Shown here piece by piece: positions 11,995 to 22,475 of a stretch of DNA of 64,000 bases. The DNA lies in the NCBI GenBank assembly GCA_037903355.1, contig JBAJFE010000001.1, positions 1,054,001 through 1,118,000 on the forward strand. The letters run 5' to 3'. A program made the translations under genes and the position numbers. The number at the start of each line of letters is the position of its first letter. The stretch's first letter is position 1. This DNA is from Trichuris trichiura. Taxonomy: Eukaryota; Nematoda; Enoplea; Trichinellida; Trichuridae. The notes beneath the pieces are model-generated. The model saw nothing but the letters and a program-made list of their open reading frames with translations. It ran no database searches and was not told the DNA's origin.

Positions 11995-13850
11995 TTGACG
12001 CAATGGTTGTGGCAGACACAGTGCCTCTTTCGGCATCCTAAGTCTGAAGAAAGGCTCCCATCGCAACCTTGTGACGCGCATGCCATTAGGGCTTCGTATT
12101 GCAGCGCAAACTTTTCAAAGGGTTATAGACGAGGTTATCCGTGGGTTAGGCTTCTGCTATGCTTATCTGGATCGTATACTGGTAGCAAGTCTGAAGAAGA
12201 ACACGAAGTGCAGCTTATGCAACTACTTCAACGCCTGAACGACTACAATGTCAGGCTGAACCGTGACAGATGTACGTTTTGCGGCGACGAACTCGACATT
12301 TTCGGGTGTCATATCTCCTCACAGCGCATCTGCCCATTGGGTTCCGAGGTAGCAGCCATTCTCCAATTCCTCAGTCAAAAACAGTTCAGGAACCTGGCAA
12401 GTTCCTCAGCTGGCTTAATTTCTACCGTCATTGCATACCATGAACCGTAATCTTGCTGTCGCCGTTGGAACGACTGCTTACAGCCCAGAGTAAAGATAGC
12501 TGGCCTATTTTACCGTCACTTGCCTTTGAAGCTTTTAAAAAGGCAAAGCAGGTGTTGGCTGAAGCTGCACTTCTGACCTATCTAAAAGATAACGCATCCT
12601 TGTCGCTTGTTGCTGACACGTCTAGTGACGCCGCTGGCGCTCTTTCACAGCAGAAGCTATATGGTCGCTGGGCAGGTTTCTCTTTTTGCGTCGTTTCCAA
12701 CGTAGAAAATCTCAATACTGCGCATTCGGTCGCGAACCTCCCACTATTTATCAGTCTATTCGTCATTGGCTAGAAGGCTGCCAATTTACTATTTTAACGG
12801 ACCAGAAGCCCACCGTGTAGACCACCCAACGTCCCAGCGGTAACTACAACCCAAGGAAAACGAGACGGCTACATCACACGTCTCTTTCTGTCGATGTTCG
12901 TCATACCTAAAGCTAGGGAAAACGCTGTTACCGACAGGGCAGTTATCAGCTCCTTGTCAAAAGTATTGGATTTGACAAATGTTGGAGAGTTCGTGGAAGC
13001 GCAACAACATGACCAGGAACAGCTTTGTGTGAAAAATAACACCTCCGCAACTTAGGCTGCTTAACCAGCAGGTCGTGGGCACACTAGTACGGTGCGATGT
13101 ATTTTGCGGGAGAGTCCGTCCGTAAGTCGCACAACCGCTCCATCACAAAATATTCTCAGTAGCATATTTTTCTCTCATCAAAGTATTCGAAGTTCACGTC
13201 GCTTGGTAGGGTAACATAATGAGTGGCCCCACATGAATCACGACGTGGCGAACGATGCGGTATAGCCCGCTGTATCAACGCACAAAAGTACAGCGGCATA
13301 CCCAAACCCCAGACAAACACTTTGATCACCCGCGTTCAATTATCGGCAGGCCCGTGCCTTCCGCGAGAAGACGTTTTAATTTCTTTACGATGACCGATAG
13401 GCTTGCTCGTTGGCGGTATGTCAAGCTTTCGTATCTATCTGGATTCAGCGATTAGGCGTTCAAACGGTGATTACTACAGACCAGGGCCCACAGGTTCAAA
13501 GTGCGCTTTGGCAGCAGTTGGCCCTTTATCTTAGCATCCCGCTAGCGCCAGCATCCGCGTGTCACCCACAAGCAAAAGAAATGGTGGAGCGTTTCCACCG
13601 GCACTTGAAATCCGTACTGACTGGTCATGCAGCCATGACGAATCGATGGCTACGCCTTACCATTAATGATGGTGGGAATTCAGAGCACGGTAAAGGAAGA
13701 CCTACACAATGCACCCAACGAACTAGTTTCGAGCACGCTGTTGCGGCTGCTGGGAGTCTTCTTCACCAAAGCCTTGCGGTTGGACCCCAACCAGTATTTA
13801 TGGCTTATATGCTTGCCTATCGCACACATTTATGCCATATGTGATATTCA
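11995..13850 (+). pseudogene. Ty3/Gypsy pol relic (RT, RNase H, integrase pieces)
   Basis: Broken frames follow the Gypsy pol order. About 12090-12430 holds the RT C-terminal half (KSEEEHEVQLMQLLQRLN, then RCTFCGDELDIFGCHISS). About 12500-12780 holds RNase H (FEAFKKAKQVLAEAALLTYL, SLVADTSSDAAGAL). About 13380-13680 holds the integrase core (TTDQGPQVQSALWQQLA, HPQAKEMVERFHRHLKSVL). The catalytic YLDD block is out of frame and gag and protease are absent. It is related to the better-kept Gypsy copy at 38.9-40.4 kb. Stops and shifts in every domain mean it is dead. No LTR was found on either side. Confidence 0.75.
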
Positions 13851-13897
13851 CGAGGTATACTGCATGTATATCTTAGCGACAATAGACATTACAAATA

Positions 13898-15097
13898 CAA
13901 TGAAACCTCCCTAATCCGAATCCCTCTCTAATCCAAATTCGTGGAAGGTAACAATAGAACGACAGTACACAATGAAGATAATTAGGCTACTCGTGCAAAA
14001 CGCACAGTCATTTGGCGGAAACGGCTATAAGGCAGCGAACAAGCAGCCAATCGTCCTTCCGGTATGTGCTAACATAGGCACAGTCCAGCCACGGCTTTGG
14101 CGAGCTAATCTGGACCAATAAATTGGCTGCAGCAATTCACCTCGCGACATAGGCTTCCACAAATAAACAGAAATATGCAACATAGCGTTCAATATTGACA
14201 TCGGACAGAGCTTGTCATATGCATATGAATACGCCGCGGGAGGACCGTCAATCTAAACGCAGGATGCGCACAAGAATAGAATCGTGTTATGTGAAGGTAG
14301 GGCTACCACTTATCTGAAAGTAGGACTACCACCGCATTATACCAGAACAAACCGTATATAAGGAGAGCAATACGGGAGTCAATATCACTGTGTTCTGGTG
14401 TGTTATACGGTTATGCAGTTGTCCAAATGTATAAAAGGAAGCACATTACGCTCACGACAGAGAAGGTGAAGATAATCAAAGCATTGAAGAGGGGAGTGAC
14501 CGGCCGAAGAACAGGAAGAATGTGATGGACGGCGCAGGTTATGCTTAAAAAGCGTTCGTGACTTAGCCGCTAGCAAACGTCAAAACCTGTTGAAGCAGAC
14601 ACTATTAACTGACTACACAAAATAAATTTAGACTTCGTGGACTTCTTCAGTGGAAGTGGAAGCACAGTGGAAGGAAGGATGCTTACCTGTGCGCAACTCA
14701 GGAAACAAAGGTTACAATAGCCCAGAAATCGCACAATAATCAGCCGCTAACTCAATTTCTTTTCGAGCCAACAAAACTGGCTAGCAACTGCGAATATGGG
14801 TAAATAAGTTCACGGGAACTATTCTCCATGCCGTTTCGCGGTACAGCGTCCACACCATATAAGAAACTAGTTTCTGCTGGTCAATCGTTTTCCTGAATCA
14901 GACGGACTTTGCTGCCCTCGTTAAGCTATTCACCGCTTGCAGAAGCCGACATCGCGCTGTGGACGCCAGGAAAATGCATCTAAGATTGCACTACCTGCTT
15001 TTCTGTGGCCTAGTGTAAGCCTCCTCCATAATCCGAAATCTTCTGTAATCCGAACTACCCCCCGCCCGGACGTGTTCGGATTAGGGAGGTTTCACTG
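13898..15097 (+). mobile_element. Tigger/pogo element, internally deleted, TA target site
   Basis: Left end CAATGAAACCTCCCTAATCC and right end GGATTAGGGAGGTTTCACTG are inverted copies, each flanked by TA (13896-13897 and 15098-15099), the Tc1/mariner target duplication. Additional AATCCGAA words lie inside both ends. Inside is only the start of a transposase, so it depends on a helper copy. Confidence 0.8.
14427..14525 (+). pseudogene. Tigger transposase N-terminal HTH, truncated
   Basis: A 32-codon frame starts MYKRKHITLTTEKVKIIKAL and continues KRGVTGRR before TGA. K-R-K-x-x-T-L-x-x-K-x-K-I-I-x-x-L is the start of the pogo/CENP-B helix-turn-helix that binds the terminal repeats. The rest of the DNA-binding domain and the DDE core are missing, so it is a fragment of a once complete gene lying 0.5 kb inside the left terminal repeat. 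Confidence 0.6.
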
Positions 15098-15539
15098 TAT
15101 CTTCTTCGAACACATAGCTTTTCTTCACCGGGCCGCAGACTCTCGTGAGGTAGATTCATTTAATTATGGAATGAATCCGTTCAATCACGTGGAAAAATTG
15201 GAAATACCTGTGCTTTCAAGTTGTAAGTTATCACCTGAAAACTCCAGTATTCCCTGCCTTTTTCACGTAATAGTTGAGTTCCATTCCGGAAATAAATAAA
15301 TCTTCTATAAATATTTTTTTTATAAGCTATGTATGTCATGCGTACACTGTAGGCGCCATAAATATTCTCTTCGTGCAACAGCGTACATCGCAGACACTAT
15401 ATGTGTCTGGAGTTCCGGGATATCACAGATACATTACTTTAAATCTGTTTAAAATAAATGCCATAAATGAAAGTATGTGCTTTCATAACGGGTCTTCGTA
15501 ATGACGGAGATGGTCGGAAAACAGTTTACTCCTCGTTGA

Positions 15540-17010
15540 ATGTAACAAGAAAAACTTCACGAGTCGAAGCGTTCGGAAAGCGGCTGTTTCTGTCGTCAGC
15601 AATATAAGGCAAGGCAAGTTGTTAACGCCTGTAGCGATCTTGTGTAGGGCAGATGGCGGGTCAAGGAGCTAATGCGCAGCACTCGCTCTGATTGATCAGA
15701 GTAGTCCACGCTTCACTGATCTCGACACATTTTTACCTGTTGTAGGACTCATTGTGGCGGATGTAGAGCGCCTGTTTTATTTTTCTTAGGGAAAACAGAC
15801 TCTCGCGACAAAGGATCTTCGGCCGGATGTCGAGTGAACACTGAGAGAAATGTTCAATGACCGCTGAACCTTTTATCGCGTCAGCCATCGTTTTCTCGTG
15901 ATTCGGTTTCTTCTTTGGTCGTCTTCCACATGCCTTGTATTGGGTTACGTTGGCCTGTCCCTGATCCGGCTGGAGTATGTGAATCCGCGCTTTCTTGCAT
16001 TTCGCTGAGTTTTCTTTGTGAATTCTTGTATCGATTGATCCCATCCAAGTAGTGGTTGAACCTGAGAAATAGAGTTGCCCGTTCCTCCTACGTAGAAGGC
16101 GTTGCAACTGTATTTTATCTCATAAACCACATCCAGTCTTTCGTTGTATGGGATCTTGATCTTATCGTTTCTCAGAATAGAGAGTAGGGACGCAGAACTC
16201 TCGAAGTATACCCTGAAATCTAGTGATCTTGCTAAGCGCTTGACTTGTTCACCAAGTCCTGCGCTGTAGGGTACGGTAACTAGAGGGATGAGTTCTTTCG
16301 AGCAGGAAATCCTCGGCATTTCTATCCTACGTTGTGTTGTCGATGTCACGAAGGCTCTAGGAGAGCCGTTAACATGAAGCGTACTCCTGGTATGTCTGAA
16401 TTCCGCTTCAAGAAATTCTGCGTCACAAACGCTCAACGCATGGTCTACCAAACAATGGATGATGCCAGTGAACACTGGTCAAGGGTACTGGGAAGAAAAA
16501 TGAAGGTACCGATCAGAATGAGTTAGTTTACGGTAGACCGTGATCTTTAAACATCAGCCGTTCGGATGACGAGTGCATCAAGGAATGGATAGCTATTTTT
16601 GGTTCTCTTTTTCGATGGTAAACGAGATCTGATGTGGGAAGGACTATTCAGGTATTCGAGAAGTCTTTCTTCCTTACGGGCCTCTATGATAGCAAAAATG
16701 TCATCAACGTATCGTTTGACAAACCGCGGAACTATGAGAGCCTCCATGATGGTAAATGCTTTGTCCTCTATATATTCCCTGAAGATCTCAGCTAAAAGAA
16801 GGGAGAGTGGGTTTCTCATTGGAGCTCCATTCGTTGAAGGAAGAAGCTATCTTGGAACCTGAAATAGTTTCCCTCCTTCGTGCAGAAGGCCACCAACTTA
16901 AGGATGTGGAAATGGGCAAAGGCTCGTTTTTCGATATCTTTTAAGACGAGTAGCGTTTGAGTCATTGCGATGCTGGTGAACAGATCCTTGACATCGTAGC
17001 TTTTTGCTAT
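15540..17010 (-). pseudogene. Penelope-like element, 5'-truncated (RT end plus GIY-YIG)
   Basis: Penelope elements are retroelements with a telomerase-related reverse transcriptase fused to a GIY-YIG endonuclease. On the minus strand this copy reads SYDVKDLFTSI (RT motif A) near 17000, then FVKRYVDDIFAIIEARKEE (motif C with the YVDD catalytic pair) and RTKNSYPFLDALVIRTADV. After a shift near 16520 come FTGIIHCLVDHALSVCDAEF and DVVYEIKYSCNAFYVGGTGN, the Cys-rich linker and GIY-YIG core, followed by CRESLFSLRKIKQALYIRHN. A hammerhead-like motif lies downstream near 15560-15600. The 5' half of RT is missing and the frame is broken. The neighbouring plus-strand copy is its mirror image. Confidence 0.8.
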
Positions 17011-18260
17011 CGTAGAGGCCCGTAAGGAAAAAAGAGAGGGAGAAGGACTTCTCGATTAACTGAACAGTCTTTCCCACAGCAGATCTCGTTTACCATCGAG
17101 AAAGAGAACTAAAACCAGCTACCCATTCCTTGATGCACTCGTCATCTGAACAGCTGATGTTTTAAAGATCACGGTCTACCGTAAACTAACTCATTCTGAT
17201 CGGTACCTTCATTTTTCTTCCCAGTACCCTTGACCAGTGTTCACTGGCATCATCCATTGTTTGGTAGACCATGCGTTGAGCGTTTGTGACGCAGAATTTC
17301 TTGAAGCGGAATTCAGACATACCAGGAGTACGCTTCATGTTAACGGCTCTCCTAGAGCCTTCGTGACATCGACAACACAACGTAGGATAGAAATGCCGAG
17401 GATTTCCTGCTCGAAAGAACTCAGCCCTCTAGTTACCGTACCCTACAGCACAGGACTTGGTGAACAAGTCAAGCGCTTAACAAGATCATTAGATTTCAGG
17501 GTATACTTCGAGAGTTCTGCGCCCCAACTCTCTATTCTGAGAAACGATAAGATCAAGATCCCATACAACGAAAGACTGGATGTGGTTTATGAGATAAAAT
17601 ACAGTTGCAACGCCTTCTACGTAGGAGGAACGGGCAACTCTATTTCTCAGGTTCAACCACTACTTGGATGGGATCAATCGATACAAGAATTCACAAAGAA
17701 AACTCAGCGAAATGCAAGAAAGCGCGGATTCACATACTCCAGCCGGATCAGGGACAGGCCAACGTAACCCAATACAAGGCATGTGGAAGACGACCAAAGA
17801 AGAAACCTGAGCATACCAACGTCAAACAAAAGAAGAAACCGAATCACGAGAAAACGATGGCTGACGCGATAAAGGTTCAGCGGTCATCGAACATTTTTCT
17901 CCATGTTCACTCGACATCTGGCCGAAGATCCTTTGTCGCGAGAGTCTGTTTTCCCTAAGAAAAATAAAACAGGCGCTCTACATCCGCCACAATGAGTCCT
18001 AAAACAGGTAAAAATGTGTCGAGATCAGTGAAGCGTGGACTACTCTGATCAATCAGAGCGGGTGCTGCGCATTAGCTCCTTGACCCGCCATCTGCCCTAC
18101 ACAAGATCGCTACAGGCGTTAACAACTTGCCTTGCCTTATATTGCTGACGACGAAAACAGACGCTTACCGAAAGCTTCGACTCGTGACGCTTTTTTTATT
18201 ACGTTCAACGGGTAATAAAAAAATTTTGACCATCTCCAAAGGGAATAAATTTATACTTCC
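17011..18260 (+). pseudogene. Second Penelope-like copy, inverted, 5'-truncated
   Basis: It begins GAGGCCCGTAAGGAAAAAAG, the same codons (EARKE) that lie just past the YVDD motif in the minus-strand neighbour, and then repeats the RT tail and GIY-YIG region in the same order: FTGIIHCLVDHALSVCDAEF, DVVYEIKYSCNAFYVGGTGN, then RGRPKKK-like basic residues. About 17810-17835 has a short insertion (HTNVKQKKKP) absent from the other copy. RT motifs A and C are missing, so it starts later than its partner. It ends in the same 3' non-coding region with a hammerhead-like core near 18145. Confidence 0.8.
18145..18176 (+). ncRNA. Hammerhead-like core, Penelope 3' region (candidate)
   Basis: CTGACGA and CCGAAAGC lie 12 bases apart downstream of the GIY-YIG frame. 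Stem II pairs weakly here, so this copy is probably decayed. Its mirror is near 15560-15600 on the minus strand. Confidence 0.3.
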
Positions 18261-18600
18261 TTGTAAGATTTTTTTGCGGTTTTTTCAACCCGTTTTTAAA
18301 ATAACGTTTATTGCATAAACGTTAAGTGCGGAGCTTTCGGCTCACTCCAGGACCCGTCATCAGCGTAAGGTCTCTGACAAAGTTGGTCGGATGAGTGGCA
18401 AGCAAACATGATTTCCGACCCGACCGGCGGCACACACTGCGCTGATGACGGATCCTGGAGTGACCCCAAAGCTCCGCAATTAACGTTTATTTAAAAAACG
18501 TTATTTTAAAAACGGATTGGAAAAATCGCGAACAGTATTTTGCAAGAAACGTTTTTAAAAAATACCCGTTAAGAAGAGAGAAGAAAAAAAAGAAGAATAT
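18180..18600. repeat. Penelope-type terminal hairpin
   Basis: Left arm (AACGTTTATTGCATAAACGTTAA with GGAGCTTTCGG and CATCAGCG inward) is mirrored by the right arm (CGCTGATGACGG, AGCTCCGCAATTAACGTT). Each arm carries the GAGCTTTCGG...TCATCAGCG form of the ribozyme-like core. No frame is coded. Confidence 0.6.
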
Positions 18601-18689
18601 ATGCTATACCCACTGCATGTGTAACCGTGCCCTTGTATATCACAAATATCTTACTTGCACACAGGACGCTTCGTAACGGGGTAATGTTT

Positions 18690-18845
18690 CATGGTTTTGG
18701 TAGGTCTTCTACGGCTCTTCCCGTTTTCTGTCTGTGTTGGTATCAGTAATTAAACGAAACAATTGCATAAATGTTTGTTTCGTTTATTTAGAAATACCAG
18801 CCTAGACAAAAAACGGGAAAAGCTGCAGAAGACCTACCAAATATC
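18690..18845. repeat. Penelope-type terminal hairpin, short
   Basis: TTTTGGTAGGTCTTCTACGG at 18697 is mirrored by CAGAAGACCTACCAAA at 18825-18842. The arm matches the outer arm of the 4699-5093 palindrome but lacks the inner ribozyme-like part. Confidence 0.6.
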
Positions 18846-18959
18846 TTACTCATAAGTAATGCATTCCGTGTATATACCATATCCACATTAAATGTTCCCT
18901 CTATGCAAGTGTATACAATGTAGACACTACATGTATGCGGTAGAGAGGGTAGACATTAT

Positions 18960-19225
18960 AAAAACTTTTACATTAAAATTCGTTATTATGGCTTTGTCTA
19001 GCCGGTTGATAATGTCTGAAATAAAACCGAAGCAAATGCCCTACCAACGAATGGATGAACAATTATTAAGGAAAAAATTCAGAACAAGCACTTATCAGAT
19101 TCGGAGCTTTCGGGACTAACCTTGTCCCGTCGTCAGCGATGATGGTAATGGTACCATTAGCGCATTTGCTTCGGTTTTATTTCAGACATTATCAAAGGGC
19201 TAGACAAAGCCGTAATAAAGAATTT
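18960..19225. repeat. Penelope-type terminal hairpin
   Basis: GGCTTTGTCTAGCCGGTTGATAATGTCTGAAATAAAACC in the left arm is mirrored by GGTTTTATTTCAGACATTATC...CTAGACAAAGCC on the right. The left arm includes ACCAACGAATGGATGAACAA. The right arm holds a ribozyme-like core on the minus strand. Confidence 0.65.
19103..19136 (-). ncRNA. Hammerhead-like core (candidate)
   Basis: On the minus strand CTGACGA is followed by CGGGAC, a loop, GTCCC and GAAAGC. Stem II is GGGAC/GTCCC here against GGAAC/GTTCC at 4914, a paired change that keeps the helix. Confidence 0.4.
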
Positions 19226-19429
19226 TCCATCACGAAAATCTACCGACTCGTTAAGAAGCACCCAGTCTTCAAGATCAACTTTTATATGCAACTTAAATCA
19301 TGTAAACGACATAGATTCCATGGATAAACCATGCATGCAGTTAGATATAGCACAGATACTGAACACTGAATGCTTCTTGATGGGTCTACGAGTTTTTATG
19401 ATGGAATTTCTTCTTTCCGGCTTTATTGA

Positions 19430-19690
19430 AAATGTGGTTTCTTGGTACGGGAGCGTATGTTTTCATAGTGCAAAAGTTTTATTACGGAATTATTCCCGTT
19501 TAATGTGTTAAGTAACTCCGGAGCTTTCGGGTCGACCGAGACCCGTCTTCAGCGGATGTGAGTTATGGATGTCTGTGAGACATGCATAACTCACAACCGC
19601 TGAAGACGGGTCTCGGTCGACCCGAAAGCTCCGGAGTTATTGAACACACTAAACGGGAATAATTCCGTAATAGAACTTTTGCACTATGAT
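19430..19690. repeat. Penelope-type terminal hairpin
   Basis: The left arm (TTTATTACGGAATTATTCCC, GTTTAATGTGTT, CCGGAGCTTTCGGGTCGACC) and right arm (its complement, ending at 19688) form a near-perfect palindrome of about 240 bp. Both arms contain CTGAAGA/CGGGTC...GACCCGAAAGC, a further variant of the ribozyme-like core. Confidence 0.7.
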
Positions 19691-19734
19691 TTCCGGCTTT
19701 ATGTCCTGCCCAGGGAGAAAGAAACTCTATCGTG

Positions 19735-20170
19735 ACAGCACAGATAGTACATCTATACCGTACAGACGATCTATGTCGTATCCATCCTAGTTATAATCAA
19801 TGTGTACGACGCAGAAGCCATATATGACGTAAATATTCTTTGTACGCAAGTACAGGCAACATATACGCAACACGTCTACCATAGAGATCATGGCTATCGC
19901 AAGTATTCTACTTACACGCAAAGTGCACTATGTGGATGCCGTAAGTTCTATGAATACCTTGTGTGTACAATATACCAGCTCTATATTACGGATATGTTGT
20001 GGAAGCCCTGGACAGCAGAAAAAACCATAAACATAAGCAGCATGTACTGGGTGCATGCTGCGTTCAGCAGATATACATGCTGGCTATGTAGTTACTACAC
20101 ATACCTTCGATGTTATACGCATACTGGATTTACCCCAGGCAAACTGTACGTGTGGACTCACGTACGGGAG
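19735..20170. repeat. Degenerate tandem-like array of TATAC/TACGCAAGT words
   Basis: The stretch is dense in short words such as TACGCAAGT, GTGTACAATATACC and CTATATTACGGATATG without a clear period. Similar text lies at 15330-15450 and 18860-18950, also beside Penelope pieces. A 151-codon open frame (19802-20257) is rich in Tyr, Cys and Thr and looks like translated repeat rather than a gene. Confidence 0.35.
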
Positions 20171-20308
20171 CAGGACCAATTGCTTCTATGCCAAGTTGAA
20201 TTGAAACAGAGTCGGTTAGGTCAAATCAGTGATTTCAAGTTGGATAAGTCAGGTTGAAGTGCTCCAGAAGAAGGAAGTTACTAGTTAAAACCTGCGCTCT
20301 CATAAATA

Positions 20309-20884
20309 CTACGGTAAGCACTGCTCCGATTTAATAACCATAAATTGCAGCGTTTTTCCTCTTGAACAGAATAAAAGTTTTCTTTTTTTCTTATTGGCCT
20401 CCACGTTTGACCCTCTGACGCTACTTCCATAACCACGCAGACATTGCAAAGGATAGTTACCTGATCCACACAAATTTTCTTCATCCTCAACGCGTTCGGT
20501 ATCCTTTTTTCCCGTGGGCGCACTAGACATGGAAAGGGATCTCATGGCTGCTGTCTCCAAAATGTGATTTAGAATAGTGAGACGCTCGTAAGGACTCTGG
20601 AAAAAATAAATGGCTAATAGATAGCCAAGGGAAAGTGTCACAGTTTAACGAAAACTGAAAATAAACAGATAAAGTAATTAGAAGTTCAATGAAAAACCCT
20701 TCGGGTATCACGTTTAAACCCGAGATGCGGAAATAAAATAAGTTCACTTGGAACGCAACGTTGTCGTATAAACAAAGAAAGCATACGGAAATCAATTTGC
20801 AACCTGTACGAAATGAGAGACAAAGTAACTGGCGCAAAAATGTTCAGATATTTTGCTTATACTCACTCGATCTGAGTTGTCCAT
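20309..20884 (-). CDS. Unknown small multi-exon gene (candidate)
   Basis: I do not recognise a family. Seen: a possible first exon MDNSDR ending in a strong donor (GTGAGT at about 20866); an acceptor TTTTTTCCAG at about 20597; and a last exon with SPYERLTILNHILETAAMR, then a polar, basic tail (GKKDTERVEDEENLCGSG, EANKKKRKLLFCSRGK) to a stop at 20309. The middle part (FRISGLNVIPEGFFIELLI) is open in one frame but its boundaries are unclear. The charged, non-repetitive last exon and good splice signals suggest a real gene, but no homology supports it. Confidence 0.3.
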
Positions 20885-21099
20885 CGCACAAACAACCAAC
20901 TTTTGAAAGGAAGATTGACCCGCTTAGCGTCACCTTTCTTGATCTGCAGGTTAAGCGACCGCCGCCGGCACTGTTTGCACGATCTTGCCTTACCTAGTAA
21001 GCAATTAAGGACGAGAAAGTTAGTATACACGACTATGTGCAAGTTTCCACTTACAAAAATTACGCTTCCTTATCTAAACCTTTGCATCACTAGCTTATG

Positions 21100-22320
21100 A
21101 ACATCTGTTGTCTCATCTTCATCGGAGCATTTGATCCTTTGTAGTGACTGGTTACAGGAATCGACGAACATCGGATCGGATTTTAAAGCTTAAATCAAAG
21201 CTTTAAAATTATTTGGCCATTTTAAAAATTATTCCAACGCAGACTTTTGACTGTATTTGTACATTAGTTGTCTTTGCTAATTTGGCGGTAAAACTGTTTA
21301 ACATTGCGAGATAAACATGACCGAGCCTTCGGCTTTGTGGTGAAACATTGCATGAGTGTCGATTTCGTCCCGCTACCTAATCATCGCGCGGAGTGCAATG
21401 TAGTTTTCTGTGCAGAATGAGTCAGCTGGTACGGGCCGGTTGGCAACATTGCAAAGGCTTCCTTCTCAGATTAAAAACGATCTGTCTCGGCAAAGTTGTG
21501 TTCTCCAGATTTATGTCCCTGTTAGCCAAGGTTTCGTGACACAAGTAAGAACTCGTGAAGCACAGTTAACACTAGTTACCTGAGACTAGTACAGTAACCC
21601 AGTTGCTTCTGACAGTATTTTCTTTGAGATTGCTAATAAACCGAATTCAATTGCACATGCTTTACAGCTTCGCTACAGTGGCATCTGCTGATCTTTGGTT
21701 CTTATTTGCAGTTCGTTGTATAGTCGTGTTCAAAGGAAAAATTTCTCTTCACGCTTCTTTTTTCATAATTATTCTTCGATTCATGTCTTTGGCCCGTTTG
21801 GTGAATCGTAATTTCAGAAAGCACTACCAGCGGATGGATGAGCAAATTGTTACAGAATAAGTGCAGAACAATCAATACCGCACGTTTCGGAACTGCTCTT
21901 GTTCCGTCGGCAGGCGTGTAAGGGAGCTGCACTTCGCTGCAATATTGGGTGAGTTCACCCACCCTCTCCACTTAACCGTTCTACTCTCTCTGACCTACGA
22001 TGTCAAAAGCAAGTAAAAGTAAATCTTTCGCAGTTATTGACTGGTTTGGTTGCGTGGACAGTGGGCGTTATGACATCACAATTGCACCTGGATGACTAGC
22101 GGCGCGCAATGAAATTTAACCTGTCTCAAATGTGGATGCCGTTAACTAGAACGTAACTAAGAAAAACACTGGAGCAAAAAATCTGTGTAATTGTGAACGT
22201 CTGGCCTCGGCAACTAGAAGCAGTCATACCATCTGTTGGACCTTCCATGGCCGGTCTCGCTGAATTGGCTAAAAAAGCATGAAAATGGGGACGGTTGGCT
22301 TTGGCAGGCCTACAGTTCAT
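21100..22320. other. Intergenic stretch with a decayed Penelope terminus
   Basis: About 21780-21930 carries GGCCCGTTTGGTGAATCG, ACCAGCGGATGGATGAGCAA and TTTCGGAACTGCTCTTGTTCCGTCGGCAG, a single Penelope terminal arm with a decayed ribozyme-like core (CTGCCGA on the minus strand). Nothing else recognised. Confidence 0.45.
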
Positions 22321-22323
22321 ATG

Positions 22324-22454
22324 TGTAGTATCTTGTAAGCACAAGGTTTAATAAGCACACAAAGAAAGCAGCACGGAGTAACGATACGTAGCAACTGCAC
22401 AGAAGACAAAGTACAGTATCCAATATGTTTGCAGGTTATTAGCTCAATACAACA
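22324..22454 (-). repeat. 3' LTR of the Gypsy element
   Basis: 131 bases, TGTTGTATTGAG...ACTACA read on the minus strand, starting TG and ending CA. It differs from the 5' LTR at about 11 positions by eye, so insertion is not recent. Confidence 0.85.
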
Positions 22455-22475
22455 TCTCTCCTTCCCTTCGAATAG

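Noticed and set aside
19802..20257. 151-codon open frame as a gene
   Set aside because: Composition follows the underlying TATAC-type repeat; no domain, no splice signals and biased Tyr/Cys/Thr content.
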